Below, in pieces: positions 35,871 to 47,839 of a stretch of DNA of 64,000 nt. Source of the stretch: Garcia nutans (Eukaryota > Streptophyta > Magnoliopsida > Malpighiales > Euphorbiaceae); assembly GCA_947685225.1 (NCBI GenBank), contig CANTUV010000003.1, positions 752,001 to 816,000 on the forward strand. Direction: 5' to 3'. How positions within the stretch are numbered: the stretch's first letter is position 1; each line of letters opens with the position of its first letter. Both the position numbers and the translations under genes were made by a program. The notes under the pieces were generated by a model, which saw nothing but the letters and a program-made list of their open reading frames with translations, made no database searches and was not told the origin of the DNA.

Positions 35871-36978
35871 AACGGTGGACTTTAAAATTTCTAATGGGTT
35901 TATGAAATATTTATAAATCCAAACCTTAGCTTTTAATACTTAGTCAAGTTTATTTGGCTTAAGAAAGCCTAACTTCCATACATTGCAAATAGCCACTGGA
36001 TCCTTAGCATGTTATTATTATAAGAAAATCTAACTTCCATTAAACGTCCAAGCTTCTATTTCTACTTCATCTCTCATTCCTCTTTCAGCTTCATTAGCCG
36101 TGGTTCTCTCGCTGCCAAACCCTAAGCACCACTCTCCTAAGCACCACTCTCCTTGCTGCAGTCTTCATTAATGCCGGCTGTCTCCTTGCTACCGACCGTC
36201 TCCTTTGTCAGTAACTGCATTGTCCCAATTAAGTCGAAAGAAGATTATTTTTTTACTTATGAGCCGTAAGTAATCGTCCCATAGAGATCGTCCCATAGAA
36301 TTCATTCCTCTGTTTAATCTAATTGAATTATTGCATTGTATTTTCAGATTACTATAATGTTGCATTGATATTTTCAGGTTACTATAATGTTGTTCTGTCC
36401 CTTCAATTTTCTGCTTAAATTTCAAGATCTACAGTATGTGTCCATGCTTCTGATGTCTCTGCTTGTTTATAAGTCTTTGGCTAAAATTTGATGCCTATCA
36501 GTTGAAATGGTATGTTGAGTTGTGTCAGTGAATTGAGGATTATTTGTGGATTCAGGTTGTTCTGAATGAAGTTGAATGTCTGTTAAAACGTCTGTTAAAA
36601 TTTATTTTGTTGTGAGATCTATAAACAGAAAACCTTTCACTCCTGACTTGTAACCAATAAATACCCCTTTCCTTGCTCTTGGTGCTAGCTTTTCTTTTCA
36701 ATGACAACTTTTAAGTTCTATATGTGAACCCTTTTTCTTTCTCCTTCAGGTTGAACAATTACATAACAGTCCAAGCTTCCTCATGCAACTTTATTCAAAC
36801 CACAACAACCATATGATAGCTGTCCTCGAGAAACCTTCATAGAAGTTAGCTGCAACATCTGCTCTCGCATCTGAGGTGAATATACTTCCCTTCCAGGTTC
36901 TATTTGACTTTTGGGCATAATTCAGTGGTCCAACTAACTGAATTATTGCTCAAATTGCAGAACTGGTCCAACTCAAAG
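35871..36978 (+). other. promoter and leader of the TNP2-like gene
   Basis: No coding region recognised. The strand and position suggest leader sequence of the transposase gene; an open frame extends upstream of 36979 to 36904 without similarity, and an AG acceptor (ttgcag) ends at 36960. Confidence 0.5.
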
Positions 36979-39900
36979 ATGGATAGATCTTGGTTGAAGG
37001 CTGATAGAAGAACAAGAGAGTTTCAAATAGGTGTGGAAGAGTTGTTAATGTTTGCATTTGAGAATGGGTTTGATGAAACAAAAATTAGTTGTCCATGCTT
37101 AAGATGCGCTCACAGTAAATCGTGGAAGGCTCAAACTGTTAGGGATCATCTTTTCCAATATGGTATTGATCAAACCTATACTTGCTGGATATGGCACGGA
37201 GAGTCAAATCCAGAAGGGAGTCCTTTAGTTGCTGAAACCGATTGTTTCTCAGAATCAGTTGATCAAACTGGTATAAGAACGGGGCATGATAATGTCGACG
37301 ATGATGATATTTCATTAGATTCCTCTGATTTCATTAACCATGTTGAAGGTGAACATGAACCCCTTTATCTGGGATGCAAGGGTTATACTACGATGAAAGC
37401 TTTAGTCAAGTTATATAACTTAAAAGAAAAGCATGGCATTTCTGATACATGCTTCTCTGATATTCTTCTTTTGCTTGGGTCAATGCTTCCAGAAGGCAAT
37501 AGTATCCCTTCTTCCTTCAGTGAAGCCAAGAAAACCTTATGTGCTATGGGTATGGAGTATGAAAAAATACACGTGTGCCCGAATGATTGTCTCTTATATC
37601 GTGGTGAGAGAGATGAAGATGAGACAATTTGCCGCATATGTGGAGCCTCTAGATGGAAGCTGGACAAGAAAGGAAAAGAATTGGAAGGGGTCCCTGCTAA
37701 GGTTCTATGGTATTTTCCATTAATACCAAGGTTAAGGAATTTGTTCAATACAGCTCAAATTGCAAAGGAAATGACTTGGCATGACACCGGGCGACAAAAG
37801 GATGGTAAAATTAGACATCCGGCAGACTCACAAACATGGAAGGTGGTCGACCAAAAGTGGCCTGAGTTCGCTTCGGAGACAAGAAACCTTCGGTTAGCTT
37901 TATCTACCAATGGATTTAATCCCTTCCGTGGATTATCAACTGATTACTCATGTTGGCCTGTTTTGCTATGTATTTACAACTTACCACCTTGGCTTTGTAT
38001 GAAGAGAAAGTATATTATGTTAAGTTTGTTGATATCCGGACCGAATCAGCCAGGAAATGATATTGATGTGTTCCTTCAGCCACTTATAGAAGATCTTCAA
38101 GTGTTATGGAATGGGAAACAAGTGTATGATGCATATAAGAAAGAGTTCTTCATACTAAGGGGAATTTTGTTGTGGACAATTAGTGATTATCCAGCCTTAG
38201 GCAACTTGTCGGCAATATCATTAAAGGGTATAATGCTTGTACTGTCTGTGTTGATAAAACAAAAGCTACCAGGTTGGCAAATTATCGTAAGACGGTGGTT
38301 ATGAGGCATCGTAGGTGGTTGCCCCGTTATCATCCATATCGAAGGCAAAAATTAGCCTTTGATAACACCGTGGAGAAGTTGTCGGCTCCTATTCCATTAA
38401 CTGGAGAGGAGGTCTTTGAAAGGGTACAACCACTAAGGGGCCATGTCTATGGTAAGACACAATGCCAACCTCGATTGAATAAATGTGAACCTCGACCTAT
38501 TTGGAAGAAGATGTCTATATTTTTCCAACTTGAGTATTGGAAATTTTTTCCAGTTAGGCATGTCCTTGATGTGATGCATATCGAGAAAAATATATGTGAA
38601 GTTTTGACTGGTACCTTGCTAAATATACCAGGGAAGTCAAAAGATAAGGAGTCTGTCCGTCTTGATATGGCTGAAATGGGAATAAGAACGGAGCTGAGGC
38701 CAAAAACTCCCGGAAAAAAAGTTGCCGACGGCATCTTGGAACTTATTGCATAAAGAAAAGAAGATTGTCTGCTCCTCCTTGGTTGGCATGAAGTTACCTG
38801 ATGGTTTTTGTTCAAACATTAAGGGTCTAATATCAATGGGAAATCTTCGACTTGTTGGAATGAAATCTCATGACTGCCATACAATGTTACATCACTTACT
38901 CCCCATTGTAATTCGGTCAGTACTACAAAAACAGGTTAGGTGCACTATTATTAGGTTTTGCCTCTTCTTCAAGGCAATTTGCAGTAAAGTCATCGAGGTG
39001 GATAAACTGGAAAAAATGCAAGCTCAGTTGGTGGAGACCATATGCTTGCTAGAAAAGTACTTCCCCCTTCCTTCTTTGATATAATGATCCATCTCTCAAT
39101 TCATCTTGTGAGAGAGGTTGAGCTCTGTGGGCCAATCTTCCTTCGCTGGATGTACCCTTTCGAGAGATATATGAAGACTTTCAAGGGTTATGTACGGAAT
39201 CGGGCTCGTCCGGAAGGGTGCATTGCTGAGGCCTATGTTGCAGAAGAGGCCGTTGAGTGTTTGGTCAACTTTGAAGAAGCAACTGTTGGATTGCCGAAAA
39301 ATAGTAGGGATAAGAACGACGTAAAATACAGACCCTTATCTGGTGCAACAGTGATAACGCCAAGTAAGAAGGACTTGCACCTAGCACATTTGTGTCTTCT
39401 CCAAAATTGTAATGACGTTCGACCATATTTTGAGTAAGTTACTTCAATTTGTTTTTGTTATTTCCTTATTTTCTGCATTTTGTTTCAAAAATTAATAAAG
39501 TTGATTTTACTTGCAGTGAACATATGGCTTCTTTGGTGAAAATATATCCACAACATGAAAATGATGAAGAGTGGCTAAAGAACATGCAAAATGAAACATT
39601 CCCTAAGTGGTTTCATAAAAAGGTTAAATCTTATAGCCCAAGTATTTTGCTGTAATTTGCATCAAAAATAGGCCTGTTTCTTTATATATTTTACTGAAAA
39701 ATAATGAATGCCCTGTACTTGTAAATTCTTTTGAAATACTACAATATTTATCTTCTCTCAAAGGCTATATCATACTTATGGCCAATTTAATTTTTTGGAC
39801 AGATTGCATCAGAATTACTTGATGAGAAGAATACAGTAACTAAGGATATAATGTGGATTGCAGCAGGGCCTAACAAGGATGTAGCTACATTCAGTGGCTA

Positions 39901-40437
39901 TAGAATCAACGGTGTTACCTTCAGCACCAAAGAACGTGATGATACTCGGCAAGTTCAGTGCAGCGGTGTTTGTATAGATGCCGATACAATGCTTGTAAAG
40001 GGTAAGGATAAAAATATCGAGCATACTTCACATACATTTTATGGAGTTATAACAAGTATTTGGGAGTTGGACTATAACCACTTTAGGGTTCCTATCTTTC
40101 GTTGTAATTGGGTAGATATGAACAAAGGGGTTAAAGTAGATGACTTGGGATATACATTGGTTAATTTGAACAAATTAGGTTTTCTAAACGATCCTTTTGT
40201 GTTAGGAAAACATGTCAAGCAAGTTTGTTACATAGATGACCCTCTTGAAAAATTATGGTCAGTTGTCTTAAAATTACCTAACAAGTACTATGATGAAAGT
40301 GATGATGAAAATGAGGGATCTGTAGAAATAGAACTTGAGAATGAGCTACATTTGCCAACGTTCCCATATGTTGATGAACTCGATGAAGAAAACAGTAGTT
40401 ACATGCGGGAGGAAGAAGAATTGATTCAGCTGTCATG
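36979..40437 (+). pseudogene. TNP2: CACTA transposase, TNP2-like
   Basis: Start chosen at MDRSWLKADRR, the standard beginning of plant TNP2-type proteins (transposase-associated domain with CPCLRCAH, residues 1-80). The transposase_21 region follows with YEKIHVCPNDCLLYR, CRICGASRW, VPAKVLWYFPLIPRL, GRQKDGKIRHPADSQTWK, GFNPFRGLS and DVFLQPLIEDLQVLW; after a shift it continues with KGYNACTVC, VMRHRRWLPRYHPYRR and HVLDVMHIEKNICE. Next come a DUF4218-type part (HLVREVELCGPIFLRWMYPF, NRARPEGCIAEAYVAEE) and, after introns 39434-39516 and 39623-39802, a DUF4216-type C-terminus (GYRINGVTFSTKERDD to IFRCNWVD). Frameshifts occur near 38211, 38709 (A run) and 39067 (C run). Either the gene is recently dead or these are base-calling errors. 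The protein would cut at the CACTA ends together with the TNPA-type partner. Confidence 0.92.
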
Positions 40438-40860
40438 ATGGTAATAATTTCATTTGTTTTAAGTTCTATTTTGAAATTATGTCCTGCCATTAATTTTTCC
40501 ATCGTTTATACTTGCAGGTCCAACATCCTTAATGCCTGTCACAACTCCCTGCTGCCTGTAGAATAAATTGTTTATATCATTCACAATTTAATGAAGATTG
40601 TTTGGACGCTTTGTTGAAAGTTTTGTGTTTCTTATTTAAATTTGTTGAAAGTTTCATTTGTACCTATCATTCGATTTGTATCTTTATTTGACACTTTGTT
40701 CAAAGATTTGGTTATATAATTTATTGAATCATGTGGTTTTTGCTCTGACACCATGCTGGTGGATTTGGTTTAACACTTGTCAGTGGAGGATTTCATTTGA
40801 TTTGTGTTTTTGGATTCATTTGTGTATAGGGATTACCCTCTTGAATGAAGGCATTTTTTT
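40438..40860. other. 3' flank of the TNP2-like gene
   Basis: AT-rich, with no coding region seen; it leads into the right subterminal repeats. Confidence 0.6.
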
Positions 40861-40869
40861 TTCACACTC

Positions 40870-41410
40870 AGTTAATCAGACAACGGTTTCTTACGAAAAA
40901 CCGTTGTCTGAACATATATTATACAATGGTATGAACAGTTAATCAGACAACTTTTTAAATAACCATTGTCTGAAACATCTTATCAGACAACGATTTTTTT
41001 TGACAAAAAAACACTTGTCTGAACGTATATTACACAACGGTTTTAAAACCATTGTCTGTATGCTTAATTCAGACAACGGTTTTTTAAAACCGTTGTCTGA
41101 AACGCTGAATTATACAACACATTCGAAAAAACCGTTGTCTGAAATATCATATCAGACAACGGTTTTGTATTACCAGAAAAACAGTTGTCTGAACATATAT
41201 TACACAACGGTCCCTAAAACACCGTTGTCTGGTGTGACCAAAATGACAGCTAATAGACAACGCTTAAAAAAAAACCAAAAACAGTTGTCTGAAAACTAAT
41301 CAGACAACGCTTTTTTGGAAAAAAAAACCGTTGTCTGTTTTTTTCAGACAATGGTTTTTTCCTTAACCGTTGTCTGATGACCGTTGTCTGATTCAGTTTT
41401 TCTTGTAGTG
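40870..41410. repeat. right subterminal repeat cluster of the CACTA element
   Basis: At least 12 copies of CAGACAACGG-type motifs, alternating with the reverse form CCGTTGTCTG, up to the terminal inverted repeat at 41410. Spacers between the paired motifs are A/T-rich and differ from those on the left side. Confidence 0.93.
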
Positions 41411-41436
41411 TTGGCTTCAAATCTACCACCTACTCA

Positions 41437-41476
41437 CCTGCGCGATTACACAACCGCACTAAGCCCGAGAGCTTAG
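41437..41476 (-). promoter_or_regulatory. conserved LTR hairpin plus CGCGCAGG, first solo LTR
   Basis: On the minus strand: CTAAGC-TCTCGG-GCTTAG, then tgcggttgtg and AATCGCGCAGG. Stem and trailing block are kept while the loop differs from the other LTRs. The CACTA inserted 24 bp downstream of the block. Confidence 0.7.
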
Positions 41477-42146
41477 TAGTACAAATAAATAATATAAACA
41501 TATTCATATGCTAACTTCATGTATCTTTATTTTCTTATCATGTTTTTCCATTTCAATTACACTTTTCATATATTTCTACTAATCTCATAATTATATACAG
41601 ATACACATATCATTAACACAAACTACAATTCCATAACTTATAAGAACATTCATAACTAATACTTACAATATCCACATCCATACACATTTTACATGTCATA
41701 CTATATTTTAAGAATCTCATCTTTCAACTTAGCTTCTCAAGCCATATTTCTTTTCAATAGTTTACTTATGTATTGTAATCATATCATACTTTATAACATT
41801 ACATGTTCTTATATTATTCAAGTAATTCATTATTCGCAATTCACCATTTATGAATTACATTTCATCATTCATATTGAAAACAAAGACAAGTATGATTCTC
41901 ATTATTCATTCATTTCACATTTCATAAATTACATTGAAAACAAAGACAAGCATGGGCCCAAAAAAGATCTAATATGTTATTCAAAGTTTAGAGTTACTGC
42001 TTTGGTCCATAATCACAATCATCAAGCCCGTAGGCGATATATATATATCTCTATCCATGGATAGTGTAACAGACCCAGTCTCTTGGACCTCAACCCGGCT
42101 AAACTCGAGGAGATCCTCAACCCGGCAAGACTGTTACTGTTTTTTA

Positions 42147-42310
42147 GGCTTACGACCCAGTCTTTTCACCCTAAAAACATCATATTTCACATATTTCACA
42201 TTTCTCAACTGGAATCGGCTTACGACCCAGTCTTTTCACCCCAAAAACATCATATTTCACATATTTCACATTTCTCAACTGGAATCGGCTTACGACCCGT
42301 TCTTTTCACC
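42147..42310 (-). repeat. 70-bp tandem repeats in the first solo LTR
   Basis: GGCTTACGACCCAGTCTTTT recurs at 42147, 42217 and 42287 (with one change) at exact 70-bp spacing. The neighbouring CAACCCGGCAAGACTGTTAC is the inverse of a block also found twice in each LARD LTR. Confidence 0.88.
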
Positions 42311-43051
42311 TATTCAGTGATTCATAGGCATGCCGCCAAACCCAGAACTCTGAAACTTGAATAACATATTAGACACACAATCATTTCATTTATCTCTTTA
42401 TCAATTTCTTTTCAATTCATTTCTCATTTTCTCATCATCACTTAGGCAATCATGCCTCAATCATCTCATTTGCATCATTATCATTTTAGCCAACAACCAT
42501 GGCTTTTCATCTCATTAATAGAGTATACATAATTAATTGCATTGAATATCATCATAACTAATCACATTGGCTTCACATCTAATTATATCCCAATTCACAT
42601 TTCATATTTCATCATAACATCACATCTTTCACATTTCATATTTCATCATTGATATATACATAGCAATTTACATTATTCATAGATTTAGAATCTTCAACAT
42701 ACATTTCACATAATTCACATTGTATACAACATAGCATTATTCATATGCATCAACAATGTAATAGATTACTTAACACCTTTATAACCAAATGTGTTAAGGT
42801 CCAAAGACATATAAATATATGCAATCAAATAGGGTTTGTACTTACCTCACGAGCAATCACACCACACCAAACTCATCTTCCAATAATCCTCAACACTTGG
42901 ATTAGGGCAAAACAACTTCTTTACAACCTAATCCACAAGGAATAGCACACACTTACTCAAAGATACACATGAATTCAATACAAGTATTCACTTATTAATC
43001 TCATACTAGACCCTTAGATCACAAATTACAAATCAACCTCTCTCTCTAGAA

Positions 43052-43252
43052 CCCCACGGTCGTGGCCTACCAACCCCCACGGGTGTGGCATAGCAAACAA
43101 TTCTGCCCAATTGTTCTAAAACCCCCACGGGCGTGGCCTTCCAACCCCCACGGCCGTGGCATAGCAAATGAATCTGTCTCCCTTGCTCAACACCCCATGG
43201 CCATGGCTTTCAATGGCCACGGTCGTGGCAGCCAGGGGCCACGGGCGTGGCA
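43052..43252 (-). repeat. GC-rich palindromic array in the first solo LTR
   Basis: Seven or more copies of CCACGG-C-CGTGG-type palindromes (for example CCACGGGCGTGGC, CCACGGCCGTGGC, CCATGGCCATGGC) lie within 200 bp. The position corresponds to the GTGACAC array of the LTR at 3687-4040. Confidence 0.88.
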
Positions 43253-44208
43253 TAAAAAATGCCTCTGTTTTCGGACCAAACTCATGTATTCTATGTTTTC
43301 AACTTCCTTAAACACAAACATACATCAATCATATATCAATTACTCAATTCTCCAACTCATTTATATTAAACCCTTATTAAACAATTTCAATAATCCATCA
43401 TCATCCTCACAAATAACCATATTATCATCATCTAAATACCAATTTAACATACCTATAAACTTTAATCTTTCACTATCATCATCTTCACACACTAACCAAA
43501 TCAAATATAAACACAATCAATAGAAATCAACTCAAAGAAATGGACACTTACTTGAATATTTTGCCAAATCTTCAATCTCCACCTTCAATTCTCTTAAAGC
43601 CCTTAAGAATTTGATGTATAAACCAACCAAAATCACATCTCTCTCTCTCTCTCTCTCTCATTGAAGAAGAAGAAGAAGAAAGGAAGAAAGAAAATTCTCT
43701 TTCTTTATTCATACTTATCATATATATATATAATAATAATAATATAATTAAATATTTTTTAAAATCCTCCACCACTACTTATCCACCCTTTGACTTTCTT
43801 TTCTTCTTTTTCTTTTATCATTATTATTATTATTATTATTATTTAATTATATAAACTAACTTTTCCTACACCACTTTATACATTATGTATATGTGATGTA
43901 TATGTTGGTATATGTATATCTCTTTTATATTGCTTTTATATTTCCCATGTTTTACAATTACAATATATATATATATATACTTATCATTCTTCATACATCT
44001 CTATCTCTTATAATATTTTCTTTTAATTAATTTATCTTCTTTTGACTTCCATCTCTTCGACTTGTATATGTTATATATATCTATATATACAACATATACA
44101 ACATATACACTCTCTCTTTACTTCTTTTCTCTTTCCATTAAACATATACATTAAATCCAAATACCATAATAATTCCAAAACTTTTAGGGTATACTTTGGG
44201 ATATTACA

Positions 44209-44607
44209 CAAACCTTTATTCTTTAAATCCCTTTAACTAAATCTCACAATCACATTTCTATGGTGATTTTAGCAACTTTATCATAGCACTTATCTCAGTT
44301 TCATATTAAAAATCCTCATTTCATTTTTAGTTACTTAGAAACAAGTGGAGAACTTCATCCATCTTTTTATATTATTAATTGTTGAGGTTATAGATTTTTG
44401 TATAATTCTTATAAGCATTATTATATTTTTTTAGGTTGTGATTTTGAGAATAATCTTTGGGTATTCTTATAGGAGAAGATTTAGGAGTTAGAGGTTAATG
44501 GTATTTCTAAACTAATTAGGATATCTTCAAATTGAAGCTCAAGGTGAGTGGATAAATTTATAATATTGAGATTTATTTTTATTAGACAATTAAGTATTTA
44601 TGTTATT
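44209..44607. other. AT-rich spacer between the two nests
   Basis: Starts with the CAAAC duplication of the first solo LTR and ends at the start of the second. No gene recognised. Confidence 0.6.
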
Positions 44608-44984
44608 TGTAATATCCATGATTTTGGAGAATTAGATAAGTATTTGGAGATATAGGTATTGAATATACCTAATGTATATCTAGTGTATATATAATATATA
44701 TGTTATATATTAATTATATATGTTGGATATATATATTACATACTTGATAAAATAATATGCATATAAGGTATATTTGATGTGTACATAGGATATATATGAT
44801 ATGTGCATATAAGTATTCATATACATTAAGTATGCATTACATATCCATAGTATATACATTATATATACATGTACCTAAAGATATATATAATATATAAGTA
44901 AAATATATATAATATATACATATACATAAAATATATATTACACATATATGAAGTAAAAATTGGTGGTGGAAAAAGTGATGATGA

Positions 44985-44986
44985 TG

Positions 44987-45063
<77 letters not shown>
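44985..45063. repeat. (AAT)n microsatellite
   Basis: About 26 uninterrupted AAT units lie about 30 bp before the insertion point of the gag-only element. The poly-Tyr and poly-Ile reading frames here are artefacts. Confidence 0.95.
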
Positions 45064-45067
<4 letters not shown>

Positions 45068-45093
45068 TTCAAAAAAAAGAAGAATTGTGATTA

Positions 45094-46995
45094 TGTGAGT
45101 GGAGATTTTTGCCCCCACTCCCGGTGGAATGGTTCTTGCGACTTCGACACTATTTAGACTTGGGGCCTTAGAGAACACGGGCCTAAGTTCGGAGAAAATG
45201 GAGTCTCCACCCAGACAAGCCGGAAAAAAGAAAGGGGTGGATGACTCGATTCCTAAGGAATCCCCAATCCCCTAATGGGCTCGGAAAGTTGGGTACGTGT
45301 GGGGAAGGTGAGAAATGACCCAGCACCCCCACAACGCCCGGTTCATTGGAACCGGCCTCCTTTATAGGTCTTAATATTATAAAATTCTTAAATATAACAA
45401 TATTATCCATATTACACACGACAATTGAAATAAAGCATCATTATATTAAAAATCAAAGCAATGTCCAAGCAAAGCAAATAAATAGATACCCATCCGAAGA
45501 TGAAACATGCCCTTACATCATCCATATCTAGGCTAAATAGGACACCCACCAAAAGATAGAAACATGTCATTTACATTGGTCCAAAATATAAAAGCAATTT
45601 AAATTACATAAAAATTAATTAATGAGGTACCCACAAAGTGGAAACATACCTCTTACAACATTTGAAAATCAAAATAAATCGATAAAAGTAAATAACTATT
45701 CGTCATAAATAAATCATTCATTAAAGATATTAAACATCAATCAAAATATATAATAAATATTCATCCATGATAAATTAAATAAATCAAGCATTGAACTTAA
45801 ATATATCAACCATCAAAGCATATAATAAACTACATAGTCAAATCTAAAAATAAAGCAAGTAAAGATACAAATTAGGGTTTATTGTTTCTATTTAAAGTTC
45901 CTTAATTAACATCTTAACATATTATTATTGTTATTTGTTTAGGCTACTGTAAGTTTTAAGAGAATTGAAATGGATTAGGGTTTTATAATTTAAGAAATTA
46001 ATAAGGTTCTTTGATTGATCAAATTAGGGTTTGAGGGTTAAAATTATGAAATTAGGGTTTTGATATTTTAAGATATTAGGTTTATAATTCATGTTAACTG
46101 GATTGTTATTTTAGTTTTATTAGATTATGGCTTTAGGATTTAAATTAACTAGTTTGGGGTTTTAAATTCAATGAATTAGGGTTTAGGAAAATTTAGGGTT
46201 TACTGTTTTGGTTTTAAGAGAATTAGGGTTTTTGGTGTTTTGAAAAATATGTTTGGTTTGAGGATTTGAGAAAATAGTTTAGAGTTTTATAAATTTTTTG
46301 GAAATAGGTAAAATGATTTAAGGTTTTTGGAAACAGAAAAGTATTTTTAGGGTTTTTTGAAATAGAAGTAACAATTTAGGGTTTTAAGGTTTTGAAGAAA
46401 CAAAAGAAACAATTTTCAATTTGAGTGATGAAGCTACTGTAAAGAAAATAAATAAAGAAATTAGATATTCAAACCTCTGTTCGTTGGTTCCACCAAAAAT
46501 TATTTTCTGGATGAACCGAGACAAAGGCAATGTTGCTGCCTTTGATAAATTCTTGATTGCTTATTCTTGCTCCTTTCAAATCTAAAGTTCCACTATTCGA
46601 TTCCAGTCCAAAGTTCTCTTCCCCTTTTTCTGTGTCTTAAAGTGTTATTTATAGAAAAATTTATAAGATTAATTCTAATTATTTAAGGAAACTAAGATTA
46701 ATTAGGAAAAGAAACCAAAACCAAATAGAGTTTGGTTTCGGAAAAAATTGCGTTGAAAAATTTTGCTGGCGAAATTATGAGCGTTGGCGAGAAACAGCGA
46801 GGCGAGGTGTGAAATTACGAGAGCTAGGCGTGAGAATTGGTACGGCTAGTCAATTTCGCCATAGGAATTTCCTGCGGCGAAATTGGCCTTGGCCAATTTG
46901 GCTTTCGGTGACGAATTTTTCGTCGCCGATTTTTATTTTTATTATTTTTATTACTATTTTTATTTTTATTCACTTCACCATTTTTAATTTTTATT
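45094..46995 (-). repeat. 3' LTR of the gag-only element (truncated at its U3 end)
   Basis: Matches 58351 to about 60275 over nearly all its length, then diverges at about 46995. It contains about nine TTAGGGTTT motifs between 45872 and 46390 (AAACCCTAA in the element's own direction). Confidence 0.85.
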
Positions 46996-47054
46996 TTGAA
47001 CGATCTGAGACTTTTGTAAAAGAGAGTGAAAAGCAATAAGACTTAATTTTGATG

Positions 47055-47765
47055 TGATGGTTACTTGAATTTGATTTGGGTACTTAGACCTAAGACTGAA
47101 CTTGATTTGGATACTTAGACCCGAGACTGGATTGAATTTGGGTACTTGGACCCGAGATTGGGTACTTGAATTTGATTTGGGTACTTGGACCCAAGACTGA
47201 ATTTGATTTGGGTACTTGGACATGAGATTGGGTATTTGGACCCGAGACTGAATTTGATTTGTGTACTTGGACTAGAGATTGGGTATTTGGACCCGAGATT
47301 GAATTTGATTTGGGTACTTAGACCCGAGATTGGGTTTAATTTGGGTACTTGGACCCGAGATTAGGTATTTGGACCTGAGATTGAATTTGATTTGGGTACT
47401 TGGACTCGAAATTGGGTACTTGGCCCCAAGATTGAATTTGATTTGGGTACTTGGACCCGAGACTGAACTTGATTTTGGGTACTTGGACCCAAAATTGAAT
47501 TGGATTTGGGTACTTGGACACGAGATTGAATTTGATTTGGGTACTTGGACCCGAGATTGAATTTGATTTGGGTACTTGAACCCGAGATTGGGTACTTGGA
47601 CCCGAGATTGAATTTTATTTGGGTACTTGGACCTGAGATTGGGTACTTGGACCCGAGATTGAATTTGATTTAGGTACATGGACCCGGGATTGGATACTTG
47701 GATCCGAGATTGAATTTGATTTGGGTACTTAGACCCGAGATTGGGTACCTGAACCTGAGATTGGG
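47055..47765 (-). repeat. tandem array A (unit about 30 bp, GGGTACTTGGACCCGAGATT)
   Basis: More than 15 units combine GGGTACTTGGACCCGAGATT with GAATTTGATTT, sometimes in doubled form. Overlapping reading frames on both strands (SKYPNQIQS repeats) are a by-product. It sits next to the 3' LTR, the hypervariable position known in Tat-lineage elements as a source of satellites. Confidence 0.93.
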
Positions 47766-47839
47766 GTTGACTAACCTTTTATCAGTTGAGAAGTCTGACT
47801 GCTCCGGCTGTTCTATGCATTGTGGTTCTTCACCCTCAA

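Larger units (their letters stand above)
17961..41410. mobile_element. CACTA (En/Spm) DNA transposon, 23.5 kb including a nested LARD
   Basis: The left end reads CACTACAAGGAAAACTGAA and the right end is the inverse of CACTACAAGAAAAACTGAA. The 3-bp target duplication TTG flanks both ends (17958-17960 and 41411-41413). Both termini carry dense subterminal repeats of CAGACAACGG in both orientations. Inside are a TNP2-like transposase gene (plus, 36979-40437) and a TNPA/Ulp1-like gene (minus, 33215-18954), transcribed away from a central minisatellite. Subtracting the nested LARD leaves about 13.5 kb, ordinary for an autonomous CACTA. Apparent frameshifts in both genes and the LARD insertion mean this copy is probably not autonomous now. 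Confidence 0.96.
17639..44208 (-). mobile_element. solo LTR of a gypsy element (minus), split by the CACTA transposon
   Basis: On the plus strand the LTR begins TGTAACACC at 17639 and ends ATATTACA at 44208 (TGTAATAT...GTTACA on the minus strand). It is flanked by identical 5-bp repeats CAAAC at 17634-17638 and 44209-44213. Without the CACTA insert it is about 3.1 kb. It aligns with the LARD LTR on both sides of the insert: the pieces CGCGCAGG, then GCCACGAGAAG and GAGACCAACTAGA, follow the same order. No internal region or second LTR is present, so it is a recombination product (solo LTR). It also contains 70-bp repeats at 42147-42310 and a palindromic GC-rich array at 43052-43252. Confidence 0.9.

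Noticed and set aside
37383..37748. 121-residue minus-strand frame within the transposase
   Set aside because: Shadow of the TNP2-like coding strand.
44837..45178. Open frames with long Tyr or Ile runs
   Set aside because: Translation of the (AAT)n microsatellite.
45872..46390. Interstitial telomere tract
   Set aside because: TTAGGGTTT motifs are separated by 10-100 bases and recur in the second LTR; they are LTR motifs, not a telomere array.
47272..47679. Repeat protein of SKYPNQIQS units on the minus strand
   Set aside because: By-product of tandem array A; the other strand is open too, and frames break where units vary.
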